From: Trueperaceae bacterium
Lineage (GTDB): Bacteria > Deinococcota > Deinococci > Deinococcales > Trueperaceae
Assembly: GCA_019454765.1 (NCBI GenBank)
Contig: JACFNR010000006.1
Span: 49,911-98,703 of the forward strand
Direction: 5' to 3'
DNA: 48,793 nucleotides
In this document: positions 16,931-25,857 of the stretch, piece by piece
How positions within the stretch are numbered: the stretch's first letter is position 1
Layout: the number at the start of each line of letters is the position of its first letter
The notes under the pieces: generated by a model
Told to the model about the DNA's origin: nothing
Seen by the model: the letters and a program-made list of their open reading frames with translations, nothing else
Database searches by the model: none
Program-made: the position numbers and the translations under genes

Positions 16931-17812
16931 ATGCTGGAAGGCAGGGGCCCACTCGTCGCTGTCGTGCTCGCCGGCGGCGGCCCCGGCGACCGCCTGGCGC
17001 GCGCCGTCGGGGCGCCCAGCAAGGCGCTCGTGCCGTACGGCGCGAGGCCCCTCGGCGAGTACGTCCTCGCCGCCCTGCGCGGTTCGGGCGTGGTCGACCG
17101 CACGGTGCTGGTTGGGGAGACGCACGGCCGGTTCGCTGGCCTGTACGACGTGAACGTCCCCTCGGGCGCGCGCCTGGTCGACTCGCTCGCGTTGGGCCTC
17201 GGCGCCGCGCTCGCGCAGGTCCCCGCCGCCGACGACGTGCTGCTCGTGACGGCCGACGTGCCGTGGTTGACCCCGGAGGCCGTGAAGCGCTTCGTGGTGG
17301 CCGCGCGAGCCATGGAGGGCGCCGACGGTGGACGGGCGCAGCTCGTCTACCCGGTGGTCGAGCGCGCGGACGCGGAGGCGCAGTTCCCGGGGCAGCGCCG
17401 CACGTACGCCGGCCTCGAGGACGGTCACTTCACGGGCGGCAACCTCGTGCTCGTGACGCGCGGCGTGGTGCCGGCCCTCCTACCCCTCATCGACCGCGTC
17501 TTCTCGAACCGCAAGAACCCGCTCGCGCTCGCCGGCATCGTCGGCCCGGGCACCTTGGCGCGCTTCCTCCTCGGGCGGGCGCGCGTCGCGCAGCTCGAGG
17601 CGCGCGTGAGCGCCCTGCTCGGGGCGGCGGCGCGCGCCCTCCCGACGCGCGACGCCTGCCTCGCCGCCGACGTCGACGACCCGCGCCACCTCGCAGACAA
17701 GCACGCCCCGCCGGCTACCCTCGCAGGCAGGGGCGGCCCGCCGGCCACCCCCGCCGATTGGCGCGACCCGCCGGCGGCCCCCGCCGGCCCGACCCTCAGG
17801 AGGGACCCGTGA
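16931..17812 (+). CDS. MobA-like NTP nucleotidyltransferase
   Basis: A 293-residue protein with a GT-A/Rossmann nucleotidyltransferase fold. VAVVLAGGGPGDRLARAVGAPSKALVPYG (seen in parts at residues 8-37) is the LAGGxG...K nucleotide-binding loop, and LVTADVPWLTPEAV (about 99) carries the metal-binding Asp. FTGGNLVLVTRG (about 162) is also family-like. Members transfer nucleotidyl groups to sugar phosphates or cofactors; the substrate is unknown here and no molybdopterin genes are nearby. The C-terminus is three degenerate 10-residue repeats. The ATG at 16931 follows a TACAAT box by 6 nt. The stop overlaps the next gene as GTGA, so the pair is probably coupled. Confidence 0.72.
   Translation: MLEGRGPLVAVVLAGGGPGDRLARAVGAPSKALVPYGARPLGEYVLAALRGSGVVDRTVLVGETHGRFAGLYDVNVPSGARLVDSLALGLGAALAQVPAADDVLLVTADVPWLTPEAVKRFVVAARAMEGADGGRAQLVYPVVERADAEAQFPGQRRTYAGLEDGHFTGGNLVLVTRGVVPALLPLIDRVFSNRKNPLALAGIVGPGTLARFLLGRARVAQLEARVSALLGAAARALPTRDACLAADVDDPRHLADKHAPPATLAGRGGPPATPADWRDPPAAPAGPTLRRDP
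17696..17785 (+). repeat. three degenerate 30-bp tandem units
   Basis: Units at 17696-17725, 17726-17755 and 17756-17785 encode DKHAPPATLA, GRGGPPATPA and DWRDPPAAPA. They form a Pro/Ala-rich tail on the nucleotidyltransferase, absent from its catalytic domain. Confidence 0.8.
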
Positions 17813-18369
17813 GACGACCCAACCAACTGCGCGTCGCCGCGCTGCTCGGAGCCTCGGCCGCCGTGGCGTTCGCGCTGCTGATCGCCCTCCTGGCGTTCCT
17901 CGCCCTCGGGCGCGCCGGGCGCCTCGGCTTCGCAGGCTTCAACGCCCCTGGCATCCTCGAGGGCGCCCTGTTCGTGCTGGCGTACTCGGGAGCCTTGATC
18001 TACGTCCGCAGCGCGCTGCGCCTGCCGAGCCCCACCCTCTTGAGCTTCGGGCTGCTCGCCCCGCCCACCACGGGGCGGTCGGCGGCGAAGGTGCCCGTGG
18101 TCGACGCCGCGCAGGTGGCGCAGACGATGATGGCGAACCGGATCGTGATCGTGCAGGACGCCGGCGTGCCCGTCGGCGTCACGGGCCTGCACCACGACCG
18201 CATCACCTCGTGGGAGGAGCTCGTCAAGGTCGAGGCCGACATGGCCGTCACCGACCTGAGGCGACTGCTGGCGCACGAGCAGCTGGTGGTGGTGCTCGAG
18301 GGCGCCGAGGTGAGAGGGATAGTCACGCAGGAGATGTACCTGGCCGGCCTGTGGGGCAGCGTGCGCTGA
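17809..18369 (+). CDS. membrane protein with CBS-like C-terminal domain
   Basis: A 186-residue protein with two hydrophobic N-terminal segments (about residues 9-33 and 45-64), then a soluble region. The latter holds VVDAAQVAQTMMANRIVIVQDAGVPVGVTGL and, near the end, LRRLLAHEQLVVVLEGAEVRGIVT, which look like the two halves of a CBS pair (xxVxDxxxxxGIVTxxxL). CBS pairs sense adenylate nucleotides. The GTG at 17809 overlaps the upstream stop (GTGA) and has an AGGAGGG SD at 17799-17804. Coupling suggests it regulates or anchors the nucleotidyltransferase. The domain match is partial. Confidence 0.55.
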   Translation: MRRPNQLRVAALLGASAAVAFALLIALLAFLALGRAGRLGFAGFNAPGILEGALFVLAYSGALIYVRSALRLPSPTLLSFGLLAPPTTGRSAAKVPVVDAAQVAQTMMANRIVIVQDAGVPVGVTGLHHDRITSWEELVKVEADMAVTDLRRLLAHEQLVVVLEGAEVRGIVTQEMYLAGLWGSVR

Positions 18370-18376
18370 GGCGGGT

Positions 18377-19393
18377 TCAGGCGCCCACCAGGGGCAGGTA
18401 GGGCTCGGCGTCTGCCGCCAGGGGGTTCGGCGACACGCGGCCGGTGGCGAGGCGCGCCGCGGCCGCGAGCGCGATCATCGCCCCGTTGTCGGTGGCCAGT
18501 GCCGGGGGCGGGAAGCTCGCGTCGATGCCCGCGGCCGAGAGCTCGCGCCGCAGGCGCGCGTTGGCCGCCACGCCGCCCGCCACGACGAGGCGGCGCAGGC
18601 CCGTGCGGTGGAGGGCGCGCGTGGTGACGCGCACGAGCGAGTCGACGACCACCCGCTCGAACGACGCCGCGACGTCGGCGCGGTCCACGTCGGGGTGGCG
18701 CTCCAGGAGGAGCGCGACCGCCGTCTTGATGCCGCTGAAGGAGAAGTCGAGGCTCGTGTCGGCCTGCATCGGCACGGGGAGCGTGACGGCGCGGTCGTCG
18801 CCGCTCGCCGCGAGGTCGGCCAGGAGCGCGCCACCCGGGTAGCCCAGGCCCAGGAGCCGCGCGACCTTGTCGAACGCCTCGCCGGCCGCGTCGTCGCGGC
18901 TGCGGCCCAGCTCCTCGACCTCGCCGGGGGCGCGGACCGCGAACAGGGCCGTGTGGCCGCCGGAGGCGAGGAGCGCCACGAACGGCGGCTCGACCGCGCC
19001 CGCCGCCGCCAGGTGGCCCTCGAGATGGTGGACGGGCACGAACGGCACTCCCATGCCCCAGGCTAGGGCCTTGCCGTAGTTGAGACCGACGAGGAGCGCC
19101 CCGACGAGGCCAGGACCGCGGGTGGCCGCCACCGCGTCCACCTCGGCGAGAGCCACGCCGGCCTGCCCCAGCGCCTGCTCGAGCACCTCGTCGATGACCT
19201 CTAGGTGCTCACGGCTGGCGAGCTCCGGCATCACCCCGCCGTAGCGGGCGTGAAGCGCCGTCTGCGACCTGACGACGTTGGCCAGCACCCGCCCGCCCCT
19301 CGCCAGGCCGACGCCCGTGTCGTCGCACGACGTGTCGATGCCCAGCACCAGGGGGGCGGCGTCGGCGGGTCCGGGCGGGGTCCGTCGCGGCAT
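18377..19393 (-). CDS. tsaD: tRNA N6-adenosine threonylcarbamoyltransferase TsaD
   Basis: A 338-residue Kae1/TsaD protein that transfers threonylcarbamoyl to A37 of ANN-decoding tRNAs together with TsaB and TsaE. The ASKHA-fold nucleotide site begins LGIDTSCDDTGVGL. The iron-binding HLEGH motif is in VHHLEGHLAAA (about residue 117), and LLASGGHTALF, FDKVARLLGLGYPGG, FSFSGIKTAV and VVAGGVAANARLRREL are all family segments. The ATG at 19393 is used; a GTG 3 nt upstream is possible. The -10 box TAACGT begins with the thrB stop codon TAA, so the two genes are nearly contiguous. The convergent CBS-like gene ends 7 nt away. Confidence 0.96.
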   Translation of the reverse strand: MPRRTPPGPADAAPLVLGIDTSCDDTGVGLARGGRVLANVVRSQTALHARYGGVMPELASREHLEVIDEVLEQALGQAGVALAEVDAVAATRGPGLVGALLVGLNYGKALAWGMGVPFVPVHHLEGHLAAAGAVEPPFVALLASGGHTALFAVRAPGEVEELGRSRDDAAGEAFDKVARLLGLGYPGGALLADLAASGDDRAVTLPVPMQADTSLDFSFSGIKTAVALLLERHPDVDRADVAASFERVVVDSLVRVTTRALHRTGLRRLVVAGGVAANARLRRELSAAGIDASFPPPALATDNGAMIALAAAARLATGRVSPNPLAADAEPYLPLVGA

Positions 19394-19401
19394 CACGCCG
19401 G

Positions 19402-19407
19402 ACGTTA
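19402..19407 (-). promoter_or_regulatory. -10 box TAACGT containing the thrB stop codon
   Basis: TAACGT on the minus strand ends 8 nt before the tsaD ATG (5 nt before a GTG at 19396). Its first three bases are the thrB stop TAA. Confidence 0.5.
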
Positions 19408-20289
19408 GCACCGCTCGACGGCGTAACCCGTCGCCGGCCTGAGCTCGAGCACCTCGCCGGCCGGCCCGACGAAGCGCTCGAGGGCGGCGCGGCAAGCCGC
19501 CGCGGTCGCGGCGGAGGCCACGGCCCCCACCGTCGGCCCGGCGCCGGACAGGAAGGCAGCGTGCGCCCCCGCCGCGGCCAGGGCGCTCATGGCGGCGCCG
19601 AAGCCCGGCACGAGGTGCTCCCTGTACGGCTGGTGCATCACGTCGAGCGCGGCCGCGGCGAGGAGCTCCGGGCGGTCGAGCGCCACAGCCGCCACCCACA
19701 AAGCGGCGCGCGACGCCGTGAGGACGACGTCCTGACGCGGATAGGTTGCAGGCAGCGCGGCGCGGGCGCCGTCCGTGGCGAGCTCGAAGGCCGGCACCCC
19801 GAACAGGAAGCGCCACGACGGCGGCACCGGCAGGGCGGCGCCCTGGAACTCGCCCGCCGCGTCGCGCGCAGCGACCGTGAAGCCGCCGTACACGCAGGGG
19901 CCGACGTTGTCGGGGTGCCCCTCCAGGGCCGCAGTGACGGCGAACACGCCGCGCCGCCCCAACCGCCCGTCGAGCATGGCGTCGGCGAGGGCCGCGCCGG
20001 CCACCAGTGCGGCCGACGACGAGCCGAGGCCGCGCGCCAAGGGTATGGGGTTGACGACGTCGAGGCTGACGCCCGGCGCCTTCAGGCCAAGGTGGGCGTA
20101 GGCGGCCTTGAAGCCGCGGTGCACGAGGTTGTGGGGCGTGGGCGCGACGTGGCCGCGACCGCCGTAGGTGAACGCGTCCTCGGCGGCGGGGACTGCCGTG
20201 ACCTGCAGGTGCAGGTCGAGCGCGAGGCCCAGGGTGTCGAAACCCGGCCCGAGGTTGGCGCTACTGGCCGGGACGCGCGCGCGGAACAT
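19405..20289 (-). CDS. thrB: homoserine kinase
   Basis: A 294-residue GHMP kinase phosphorylating homoserine for threonine synthesis. VPASSANLGPGFDTLGLALD (residues 5-24) is the N-terminal family motif. The ATP-binding GHMP loop is PLARGLGSSSAALVAGAALA (about 87), LEGHPDNVGPCVYGG (about 122) is motif 2, and AAFLSGAGPTVGAVA (about 245) is motif 3. The ATG at 20289 (MFRARVPASSANLGPG) is preferred to a GTG at 20298 because the protein starts as relatives do and a TACGGT box ends 7 nt upstream of it, overlapping the GTG. Neighbouring thrA or thrC is not present. Confidence 0.95.
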   Translation of the reverse strand: MFRARVPASSANLGPGFDTLGLALDLHLQVTAVPAAEDAFTYGGRGHVAPTPHNLVHRGFKAAYAHLGLKAPGVSLDVVNPIPLARGLGSSSAALVAGAALADAMLDGRLGRRGVFAVTAALEGHPDNVGPCVYGGFTVAARDAAGEFQGAALPVPPSWRFLFGVPAFELATDGARAALPATYPRQDVVLTASRAALWVAAVALDRPELLAAAALDVMHQPYREHLVPGFGAAMSALAAAGAHAAFLSGAGPTVGAVASAATAAACRAALERFVGPAGEVLELRPATGYAVERC

Positions 20290-20296
20290 GAGCGGC

Positions 20297-20302
20297 ACCG
20301 TA
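20297..20302 (-). promoter_or_regulatory. -10 box TACGGT, leaderless
   Basis: TACGGT on the minus strand ends 7 nt before the thrB ATG at 20289 and helps reject the upstream GTG. Confidence 0.45.
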
Positions 20303-20325
20303 CCACCGGGTCGGGCGCCGGCGCA

Positions 20326-21873
20326 TCAGTTCGTCTCCGCCACCCCAGCGAGGGCGGCGGCGCGCGGCAGGGCCTCAGCCAGGTCGCCGGCGGTCAGGCC
20401 CGCGCCGCTCGTGGCGGCGGCCAGCTCGCCCGCCACGCCGTGCAGCCACACGGCCGCGCACGTACGCGAGAACGGGTCGTCGTCGCCGCCGGGCGCCGCC
20501 ACGAGGGCGCCCACCACGCCGGCCAGGACGTCGCCCGTGCCGCCGGTGGCCATGGCCGGGTGGCCCCGCTCCGAGACCGCCACCGCGCCGCCGGGAGCGC
20601 GCACCACGGTCGTCGGGCCCTTCAGCACGACCGTCGCCCCGAACGCCTCCGCCAGGCGTCCGGCCGCGGCGAGCGGGTCGCCAACCACCTCGCTCACGGG
20701 CCGATCGAGCAGCGCGGCCGCCTCGCCCGCGTGAGGGGTCATCACGGCCCGGCCGCGCTCACGCAGCGCCGCGCGCGCCGGCTCGGGCCAGGCGGCCGGA
20801 CGCAAGGCGGAGGCGTCGAGCACGACGGGGCCGGGCGCCAAGCGCAACAGCTCGGGCAGGAGGGGGAGCAGCCGCTCGTCGAGCCCGGGGCCGATCACGG
20901 TGGCCGCCGCGCGCTTGGCCACCCAGGCGGCCGCGAGATCCGTGACCATGGTCGCCGTCTGGCCCGGCGTCAGGGCCGCCGTCCCGCCGAGCGGGGCAAG
21001 TTCCACGAAGATCGTCTCGGGCCAGGCGGCCGGGTGGCGCGCCGGACCCACCAGGGTGACGAGGCCGGCGCCGGCGCGCCACCCTCCGCGACAGGCGAGC
21101 TCGGCGGCGCCCGCGTAGGCCGCCGACCCACCCACGACCGTCACCGTGCCGACCGAGTACTTGTTGGCGTCGGGCGCGCGGCGCGGTAGCCACGCGGCGG
21201 CGTCGGCGGCGCCCAGCAGGACGATCTCGCCGCACGCGGCCAGCACGTCCGCCGGCATCCCGATGTCGGCCAACACCCGCTCGCCGTACGCGCCCCTGGT
21301 GGGGTGGAAGGCGCCGGCCGGCTTCCTGCCGGCGAGCTCGACCGTCACGCTCGCCGTCACGTGCGGTCCGACGAAGCGCGGGGCGTCGGTGCCCACCCCG
21401 CTCGGGACGTCGACGGCCACCACGGGCGCGCCGTGCAGGTGCAACCCGGCGAGCAGCTCGCCGAGCGGTCCGGCGACGGGCCGCGTGAGGCCGCTACCGA
21501 GGAGGGCGTCGACGATCACGTCCGCCGCGCCGAGCGAGGCGGGGCGCGCTCCCTCCAACGGCCCCGGGGCGACGCCCGCCGCGACCAGCTCGGCGCGGGC
21601 GCGCCGCGCGTCGGCCGTGCCGGGCACGGGAGCCACCTCCAGGACGGTGACCGCGACGCCCCGCTCGAAGAGGCGGGCGGCGCACACGTAACCGTCGCCG
21701 CCGTTGTTGCCCTTGCCGCACAGCACGGTCGCCGCCGCGCTCCCCGGGTAACGCCTCAGCACCTCGCGCGCCACGGCCGCACCGGCGGCCGCCATGAGGG
21801 GCCACGACCCCTCGCCGCGCGCGGCGGCGAGGGCGTCCGCCCTGCGCATCTCCTCGGCGCGGTAAAGCCTCAA
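20326..21873 (-). CDS. nnr: bifunctional NAD(P)H-hydrate epimerase and dehydratase
   Basis: A 515-residue Nnr fusion that repairs hydrated NAD(P)H: the N-terminal YjeF domain epimerises R-NAD(P)HX, and the C-terminal ribokinase-like domain dehydrates the S form with ADP. The N-domain shows [19 protein letters not shown] (about residue 41) and [12 protein letters not shown] (about 133). The C-domain shows [20 protein letters not shown] (about 213), [12 protein letters not shown] (about 370) and [20 protein letters not shown] (about 435). The start is taken as TTG at 21873 ([14 protein letters not shown]) because no ATG or GTG precedes in frame within reach. It lies 31 nt after the aldo-keto reductase, so the two probably share a transcript. 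Confidence 0.92.
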   Translation of the reverse strand: MRLYRAEEMRRADALAAARGEGSWPLMAAAGAAVAREVLRRYPGSAAATVLCGKGNNGGDGYVCAARLFERGVAVTVLEVAPVPGTADARRARAELVAAGVAPGPLEGARPASLGAADVIVDALLGSGLTRPVAGPLGELLAGLHLHGAPVVAVDVPSGVGTDAPRFVGPHVTASVTVELAGRKPAGAFHPTRGAYGERVLADIGMPADVLAACGEIVLLGAADAAAWLPRRAPDANKYSVGTVTVVGGSAAYAGAAELACRGGWRAGAGLVTLVGPARHPAAWPETIFVELAPLGGTAALTPGQTATMVTDLAAAWVAKRAAATVIGPGLDERLLPLLPELLRLAPGPVVLDASALRPAAWPEPARAALRERGRAVMTPHAGEAAALLDRPVSEVVGDPLAAAGRLAEAFGATVVLKGPTTVVRAPGGAVAVSERGHPAMATGGTGDVLAGVVGALVAAPGGDDDPFSRTCAAVWLHGVAGELAAATSGAGLTAGDLAEALPRAAALAGVAETN

Positions 21874-21904
21874 GCCCCACCGACCCTTCCGGCGCCGGCC
21901 GACC

Positions 21905-22864
21905 CTACGCCAGCGCCCGCTCGATCCGCGCCAGCGCGTCGTCGTCGAGCGCGAGCCCGGCGGCGCCGACGTTCTCCTCGAGTTGCGCCACCCGCGTGGC
22001 GCCCGTGATGACGGACGCAACCTCCCTCTGACGCAACACCCACGCGAGCGCCAGCTGGCTGCGCGTGACGCCCAGGTCGTCGGCCACCTCCGCGAGGCGC
22101 CTCACGCGCGCCGCGTTCTCGTCGGTCAGGAAGCGCTCCTTGAATGTCTCGAAGTTAGCGAAGCGGGAGTCCGCCGGCACGCCAGCGTCGTACTTGCCGG
22201 TGAGCATCCCTTGCGCCAGCGGGCTGAAAGCGACAAGGCCGACCCCCTTGGCCGCGGCGACGGGCAGGATCTCGCCCTCCACGCGGGTGCTCCGCAACAT
22301 CGAGTACTCGGGCTGCTCCGCGATGGGCGCGACGAGGCCGTTCGACTTGGCGAAGGTGACCGCCTCGGCGATCTGCGCTCCGCTCCACATGCTCGTGCCC
22401 CAGTAGTGGGCGCGGCCGGAGCGCACCACGTCGGAGAACGCCTCCACCGTCTCCTCGAGCGGCGTGTCGAGGTCGTAGCGGTGGGCGAAGTAGATGTCGA
22501 GGTAGTCGAAGCCGAGTCGGTCGAGCGACCGGTCGATCGACTCCAGCACGTGCTTGCGACTCAGGCCCCGGTCGTTCACGTTCTCCGACATCGGCCAGTA
22601 GAGCTTGCTGCTCACCACGTGATGGTGGCGCGGCCCGAGCTCGGCGAGGGCGGAGCCCATCATCTCCTCGCACTTGCCCTTGGCGTAGACGTCGGCCGCG
22701 TCGAAGTAGTTGATGCCCAACTCCACCGCGCGCTCGATGATGCGGCGCACCGTCTCCTGCTCCTCGACCGTCTGTCCGAAGGTGGTCCAGCCGCCCAGCG
22801 CGACGCTGCTGACCTTGAGGCCGCTGTTGCCCACCCGCCGGTACGTCATCTTCGTGGTAGCCAT
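21905..22864 (-). CDS. aldo-keto reductase, YghZ/Kv-beta-like
   Basis: A 319-residue NADPH-dependent (beta/alpha)8 oxidoreductase reducing aldehydes or ketones. The catalytic tetrad is visible: Asp and Tyr in [17 protein letters not shown] (about residues 54-70), Lys in [10 protein letters not shown] and His in [27 protein letters not shown] and [14 protein letters not shown] resemble the Kv-beta/YghZ subgroup, and [26 protein letters not shown] is the NADP-binding C-terminus. The ATG at 22864 follows a TAGCCT box by 5 nt. It diverges from the mutase gene and is followed by nnr. Confidence 0.92.
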   Translation of the reverse strand: MATTKMTYRRVGNSGLKVSSVALGGWTTFGQTVEEQETVRRIIERAVELGINYFDAADVYAKGKCEEMMGSALAELGPRHHHVVSSKLYWPMSENVNDRGLSRKHVLESIDRSLDRLGFDYLDIYFAHRYDLDTPLEETVEAFSDVVRSGRAHYWGTSMWSGAQIAEAVTFAKSNGLVAPIAEQPEYSMLRSTRVEGEILPVAAAKGVGLVAFSPLAQGMLTGKYDAGVPADSRFANFETFKERFLTDENAARVRRLAEVADDLGVTRSQLALAWVLRQREVASVITGATRVAQLEENVGAAGLALDDDALARIERALA

Positions 22865-22869
22865 GCCTC

Positions 22870-22875
22870 AGGCTA
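22870..22875 (-). promoter_or_regulatory. -10 box TAGCCT, leaderless
   Basis: TAGCCT on the minus strand ends 5 nt before the aldo-keto reductase ATG. Confidence 0.45.
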
Positions 22876-22915
22876 CCCCAGCCGGGCGTGGGCTCGCGGC
22901 GGCGCGACCCGCCCG

Positions 22916-22921
22916 TATGAT
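22916..22921 (+). promoter_or_regulatory. -10 box TATGAT, leaderless
   Basis: TATGAT ends 6 nt before the mutase ATG at 22928. It and TAGCCT (22870-22875) form a divergent pair within 64 bp. Confidence 0.65.
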
Positions 22922-22927
22922 TGGCGC

Positions 22928-24475
22928 ATGGAGCCCATCTACGACGGGCCGCCGGACGGCCTGGCTGAACGCCTGGGGCGGCCGGGCGAGTACCCCTACA
23001 CGCGCGGCGTCTACCCCAAGATGTACTCGGAGGGCCGCCTCTGGACCATGCGCCAGTACGCCGGCTTCGGGTCGGCGGCCGAATCGAACGCCCGCTACCG
23101 CTACCTGCTCGGGCAGGGGGTCTCCGGCCTGTCGGTGGCGTTCGACCTCCCCACCCAGCTGGGCCTCGACCCCGACGACCCGCTGGCGCAGGGCGAGGTG
23201 GGGCGGGTGGGGGTCAGCATCGCCACCCTTGACGACATGCGTCGGCTGTTCCAGGACATACCCCTGGGCAGCGTAACCACCTCCATGACGATAAACGCGC
23301 CCGCCATGATGCTGCTGGCGCTCTACGTCCTCGTCGGCGAGGAGCAGGGCGTGCCGGCGGCTCGGCTCGGCGGCACCGTCCAGAACGACATCCTCAAGGA
23401 GTACGTGGCGCGCGGCACCTACATCTTCCCGACCGGCCCCAGCATGCGACTGGTGACCGACCTGTTCGCCCACTGCGCGCGCGAGCTCCCGAACTTCAAC
23501 ACCATCAGCATCTCCGGCTACCACATCCGCGAGGCCGGCGCGACCGCCGCGCAGGAGCTGGCGTTCACGCTGGCGAACGCGCGCGCCTACGTGACGGCCG
23601 CGTTGGGCGCCGGGCTCGCGATCGACGACTTCGCGCCGCGCCTCTCGTTCTTCTTCGCCTGCCATAGCCACCTCCTCGAGGAGGTGGCCAAGTTCCGCGT
23701 GGCGCGGCGCCTGTGGGCCCGCATGATGCGCGACGAGTTCGCGGCCGCCGACCCCAGGTCGTGGATGTTGCGCTTCCACACGCAGACCGGCGGCAGCACC
23801 CTCACGGCGCAGCAGCCGGACAACAACGTGGTCCGAACCGCCTACCAGGCGCTGGCCGCGGTGCTGGGCGGCACCCAGAGCCTGCACACCAACGCCCTCG
23901 ACGAGGCGCTCGGCCTCCCGACGCCGGCGAGCGCCAAGCTCGCGCTGCGGACCCAGCAGATCCTCGCCTACGAGACGGGAGTGCCCGCCGCCATCGACCC
24001 GCTGGCCGGCAGCTACTACCTCGAGAACCTCTGCGACGAGCTCGAGGCGGACGCGCTACGGATCATGGCGCAGGTCGAAGACCTGGGCGGCGCGGTGCAA
24101 GCCATCGAAGCGGGCTTCGTGCAGCGCGAGATCGAGGAGTCCGCCTACCGCTTCCAACGGGAGATCGAGTCGGGCGAGCGCGTGGTCGTCGGCGTCAACC
24201 GCTTCGCGGAGGAGAGCGCCGCCGAGGTGCCCATCCAGGCCATCGACCCCGAGCTGGAGAGGAGCCGCGCCGCCGACCTCGCCGCCTTCCGCGAGGGCCG
24301 CGACGGCGCCGCGCTGTCTAGCGCGCTCCGGGACCTGCGCCGCGCGGCGGAGAGCGGCGGCACGGACGGTGCCGCGCCGCTGTTCCCGGTCGTGCAGGCC
24401 GCCCTCGCGCGCCGCGCCACGCTCGGCGAGGTGTGCGGCGTGCTCAGGGAGGCGTGGGGCGAGTACCGCGGCTAG
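22928..24475 (+). CDS. methylmalonyl-CoA-mutase-family large subunit without B12 domain
   Basis: A 515-residue B12-dependent acyl-CoA mutase catalytic subunit, a TIM barrel that rearranges the carbon skeleton of a CoA ester. Family features in order: [20 protein letters not shown] (about residue 21), [19 protein letters not shown] (about 41), [13 protein letters not shown] (about 68), [19 protein letters not shown] (about 151), [17 protein letters not shown], then [20 protein letters not shown] and [19 protein letters not shown]. It ends near residue 515 without the C-terminal DxHxxG cobalamin-binding domain, as in two-subunit types; no partner gene lies nearby. The barrel segment reads [17 protein letters not shown], differing from the HNDFFEE-type sequence I expect, so the substrate may not be methylmalonyl-CoA. 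Confidence 0.88.
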   Translation: MEPIYDGPPDGLAERLGRPGEYPYTRGVYPKMYSEGRLWTMRQYAGFGSAAESNARYRYLLGQGVSGLSVAFDLPTQLGLDPDDPLAQGEVGRVGVSIATLDDMRRLFQDIPLGSVTTSMTINAPAMMLLALYVLVGEEQGVPAARLGGTVQNDILKEYVARGTYIFPTGPSMRLVTDLFAHCARELPNFNTISISGYHIREAGATAAQELAFTLANARAYVTAALGAGLAIDDFAPRLSFFFACHSHLLEEVAKFRVARRLWARMMRDEFAAADPRSWMLRFHTQTGGSTLTAQQPDNNVVRTAYQALAAVLGGTQSLHTNALDEALGLPTPASAKLALRTQQILAYETGVPAAIDPLAGSYYLENLCDELEADALRIMAQVEDLGGAVQAIEAGFVQREIEESAYRFQREIESGERVVVGVNRFAEESAAEVPIQAIDPELERSRAADLAAFREGRDGAALSSALRDLRRAAESGGTDGAAPLFPVVQAALARRATLGEVCGVLREAWGEYRG

Positions 24476-24481
24476 GCGCCG

Positions 24482-24865
24482 TCAGGCCGGGCGGACGAGG
24501 AGCGGGCCGAGGGGGCGGCCGCCCAGCAGGTGCATGTGGAGGTGGAACACCTCCTGGTGCGCGTGCTCCTTGCAGTTCACGATGAGGCGGTAGCCGCTCC
24601 CGAGGCCCTCCTGCGCCGCCACCCGGCGGGCGACCGTGAACAGGCGGCCCAACGCGGCCTCGTGGCGCGGCTCGACGTCGTCGGCCGTCGGGATGATCTC
24701 GTTCGTCACTATGAGGACGTGCACGGGCGCCTGCGGGTGGATGTCGCGGAACGCCGTCACCAGCTCGTCCTGGTAGACGATGTCGGCCGGGATCTCCCGG
24801 CGGACGATCTTGGCGAAGAGCGTGTCGTGCGGCGCCCCGGCCGGCTTCTCTGTCTCTTGGCTCAT
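24482..24865 (-). CDS. HIT family hydrolase
   Basis: A 127-residue histidine-triad protein of the HINT group, hydrolysing AMP-lysine or related phosphoramidates. The N-terminus [21 protein letters not shown], the middle [20 protein letters not shown] and the triad [13 protein letters not shown] (about residue 107) are diagnostic. Tail-to-tail with the mutase gene at 7 nt. The ATG at 24865 follows a TAGACT box by 5 nt. Confidence 0.94.
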   Translation of the reverse strand: MSQETEKPAGAPHDTLFAKIVRREIPADIVYQDELVTAFRDIHPQAPVHVLIVTNEIIPTADDVEPRHEAALGRLFTVARRVAAQEGLGSGYRLIVNCKEHAHQEVFHLHMHLLGGRPLGPLLVRPA

Positions 24866-24870
24866 GCCAC

Positions 24871-24876
24871 AGTCTA
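24871..24876 (-). promoter_or_regulatory. -10 box TAGACT, leaderless
   Basis: TAGACT on the minus strand ends 5 nt before the HIT gene ATG. Confidence 0.5.
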
Positions 24877-24911
24877 AGGCGCCTCGGGGTCGGCGCCCGG
24901 CCGGGCCACGC

Positions 24912-25433
24912 TCACGCCGCCTTCAGCTCCGACATCGTGAAGAGCGCCCGCAAGGCCACCCCCTCGGCGGCCAGGGCCCCGGGCCCGCCGGCCTCCCGGT
25001 CTATCACGCACACCGCGTCCGTCACGGTGGCGCCGGCGCCCCGCAGGTCGCGCGTCGACAGCACCACCTGCCCGCCGGACGTGACCACGTCCTCCACCAC
25101 GAGCAGCCGCCGCCCCGCCAACTCGCCACCCTCCGCGAAGCGCCGCGTGCCGTACTCCTTCGCCCTCTTCCTGACGAACAGGGTCGGCAGGCCCGTCACC
25201 TGCGACAACGTCACCGCCAGCGGCACGCCGCCCAGCTCGAGGCCCGCCAGGGCGTCGACGCCCGCGGGCACCAGCGGCGCCATGGCCTCGGCGATCCCGC
25301 GCAGCAGGCGCGGGTCGGACTCGAACATGTACTTGTCGAAGTACTCCTTGCTGGTGGCGCCCGAACGCAGCAGGAACTCGCCGCTGAGGAGCGAGCGGGA
25401 GACGATCGCGCGGGCGAGGTCGTCGCGGGTCAT
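24912..25433 (-). CDS. pyrE: orotate phosphoribosyltransferase
   Basis: A 173-residue PRTase forming OMP from orotate and PRPP in pyrimidine synthesis. [20 protein letters not shown] (about residue 23) is the family N-terminal motif, [15 protein letters not shown] holds the substrate loop, [11 protein letters not shown] is the flexible catalytic loop and [12 protein letters not shown] is the PRPP-binding motif. The ATG at 25433 is supported by a TACCAT box 7 nt upstream; a longer in-frame extension has no family similarity. It diverges from rpmB. Slightly shorter than the E. coli enzyme, as in thermophile-related forms. Confidence 0.94.
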   Translation of the reverse strand: MTRDDLARAIVSRSLLSGEFLLRSGATSKEYFDKYMFESDPRLLRGIAEAMAPLVPAGVDALAGLELGGVPLAVTLSQVTGLPTLFVRKRAKEYGTRRFAEGGELAGRRLLVVEDVVTSGGQVVLSTRDLRGAGATVTDAVCVIDREAGGPGALAAEGVALRALFTMSELKAA

Positions 25434-25440
25434 GGCGTCG

Positions 25441-25446
25441 ATGGTA
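25441..25446 (-). promoter_or_regulatory. -10 box TACCAT, leaderless
   Basis: TACCAT on the minus strand ends 7 nt before the pyrE ATG. Confidence 0.5.
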
Positions 25447-25496
25447 ACCCCAAGCGGCCACCGGGACGGGCGTGGCAGCCTTCCGGTCCCTTGTGC

Positions 25497-25502
25497 TAAC
25501 AT
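25497..25502 (+). promoter_or_regulatory. -10 box TAACAT for rpmB
   Basis: TAACAT lies 92 nt before the rpmB ATG. The leader of about 85 nt is among the longest here and ends in an SD (GGAGG, 25585-25589). I see no clear regulatory fold or Zur-like palindrome in it. Confidence 0.45.
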
Positions 25503-25594
25503 CAAGCGCTTCAGTGGCGAGGCGTCACCGCCCGCCGAAGACGAGTCATTCAGCCGGGGCACGAGCACGCGGCCCCGTAGCAACGGAGGAGAGA

Positions 25595-25843
25595 ATGCCG
25601 CGCGTCTGTGCCGTGACCGGGAAGCGCACCCGTAGCACCACCACCAGCATCCGCAAGGGTTCCGCCAAGCGCAAGGGCGGGGTCGGCCTCAAGCAGGTCG
25701 GCGTTCACAAGCGCACCCTGAAGCCCAACCTGCAGAAGCGCACGGTGTGGGTCGACGGGCGGCCCATGCGCGTCTGGTTGAGCGCCAAGGCCATCCGCCA
25801 GCTCGACCCCACCATGTTCGTCAACCCGAACAAGCCGGCCTGA
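25595..25843 (+). CDS. rpmB: 50S ribosomal protein bL28, cysteine-poor form
   Basis: An 82-residue bL28. VCAVTGKR opens the protein, [17 protein letters not shown] is the conserved core, and the basic insert [20 protein letters not shown] matches what I recall of Thermus/Deinococcus L28. Only one Cys (residue 5) is present, so the zinc-ribbon CxxC pairs found in some L28s are missing. The ATG at 25595 has a GGAGG SD 5 nt upstream. The zinc/manganese-type ABC ATPase starts 15 nt after the stop, so the three genes look like one operon. Confidence 0.96.
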   Translation: MPRVCAVTGKRTRSTTTSIRKGSAKRKGGVGLKQVGVHKRTLKPNLQKRTVWVDGRPMRVWLSAKAIRQLDPTMFVNPNKPA

Positions 25844-25857
25844 GAAGGCCGAAGGTC

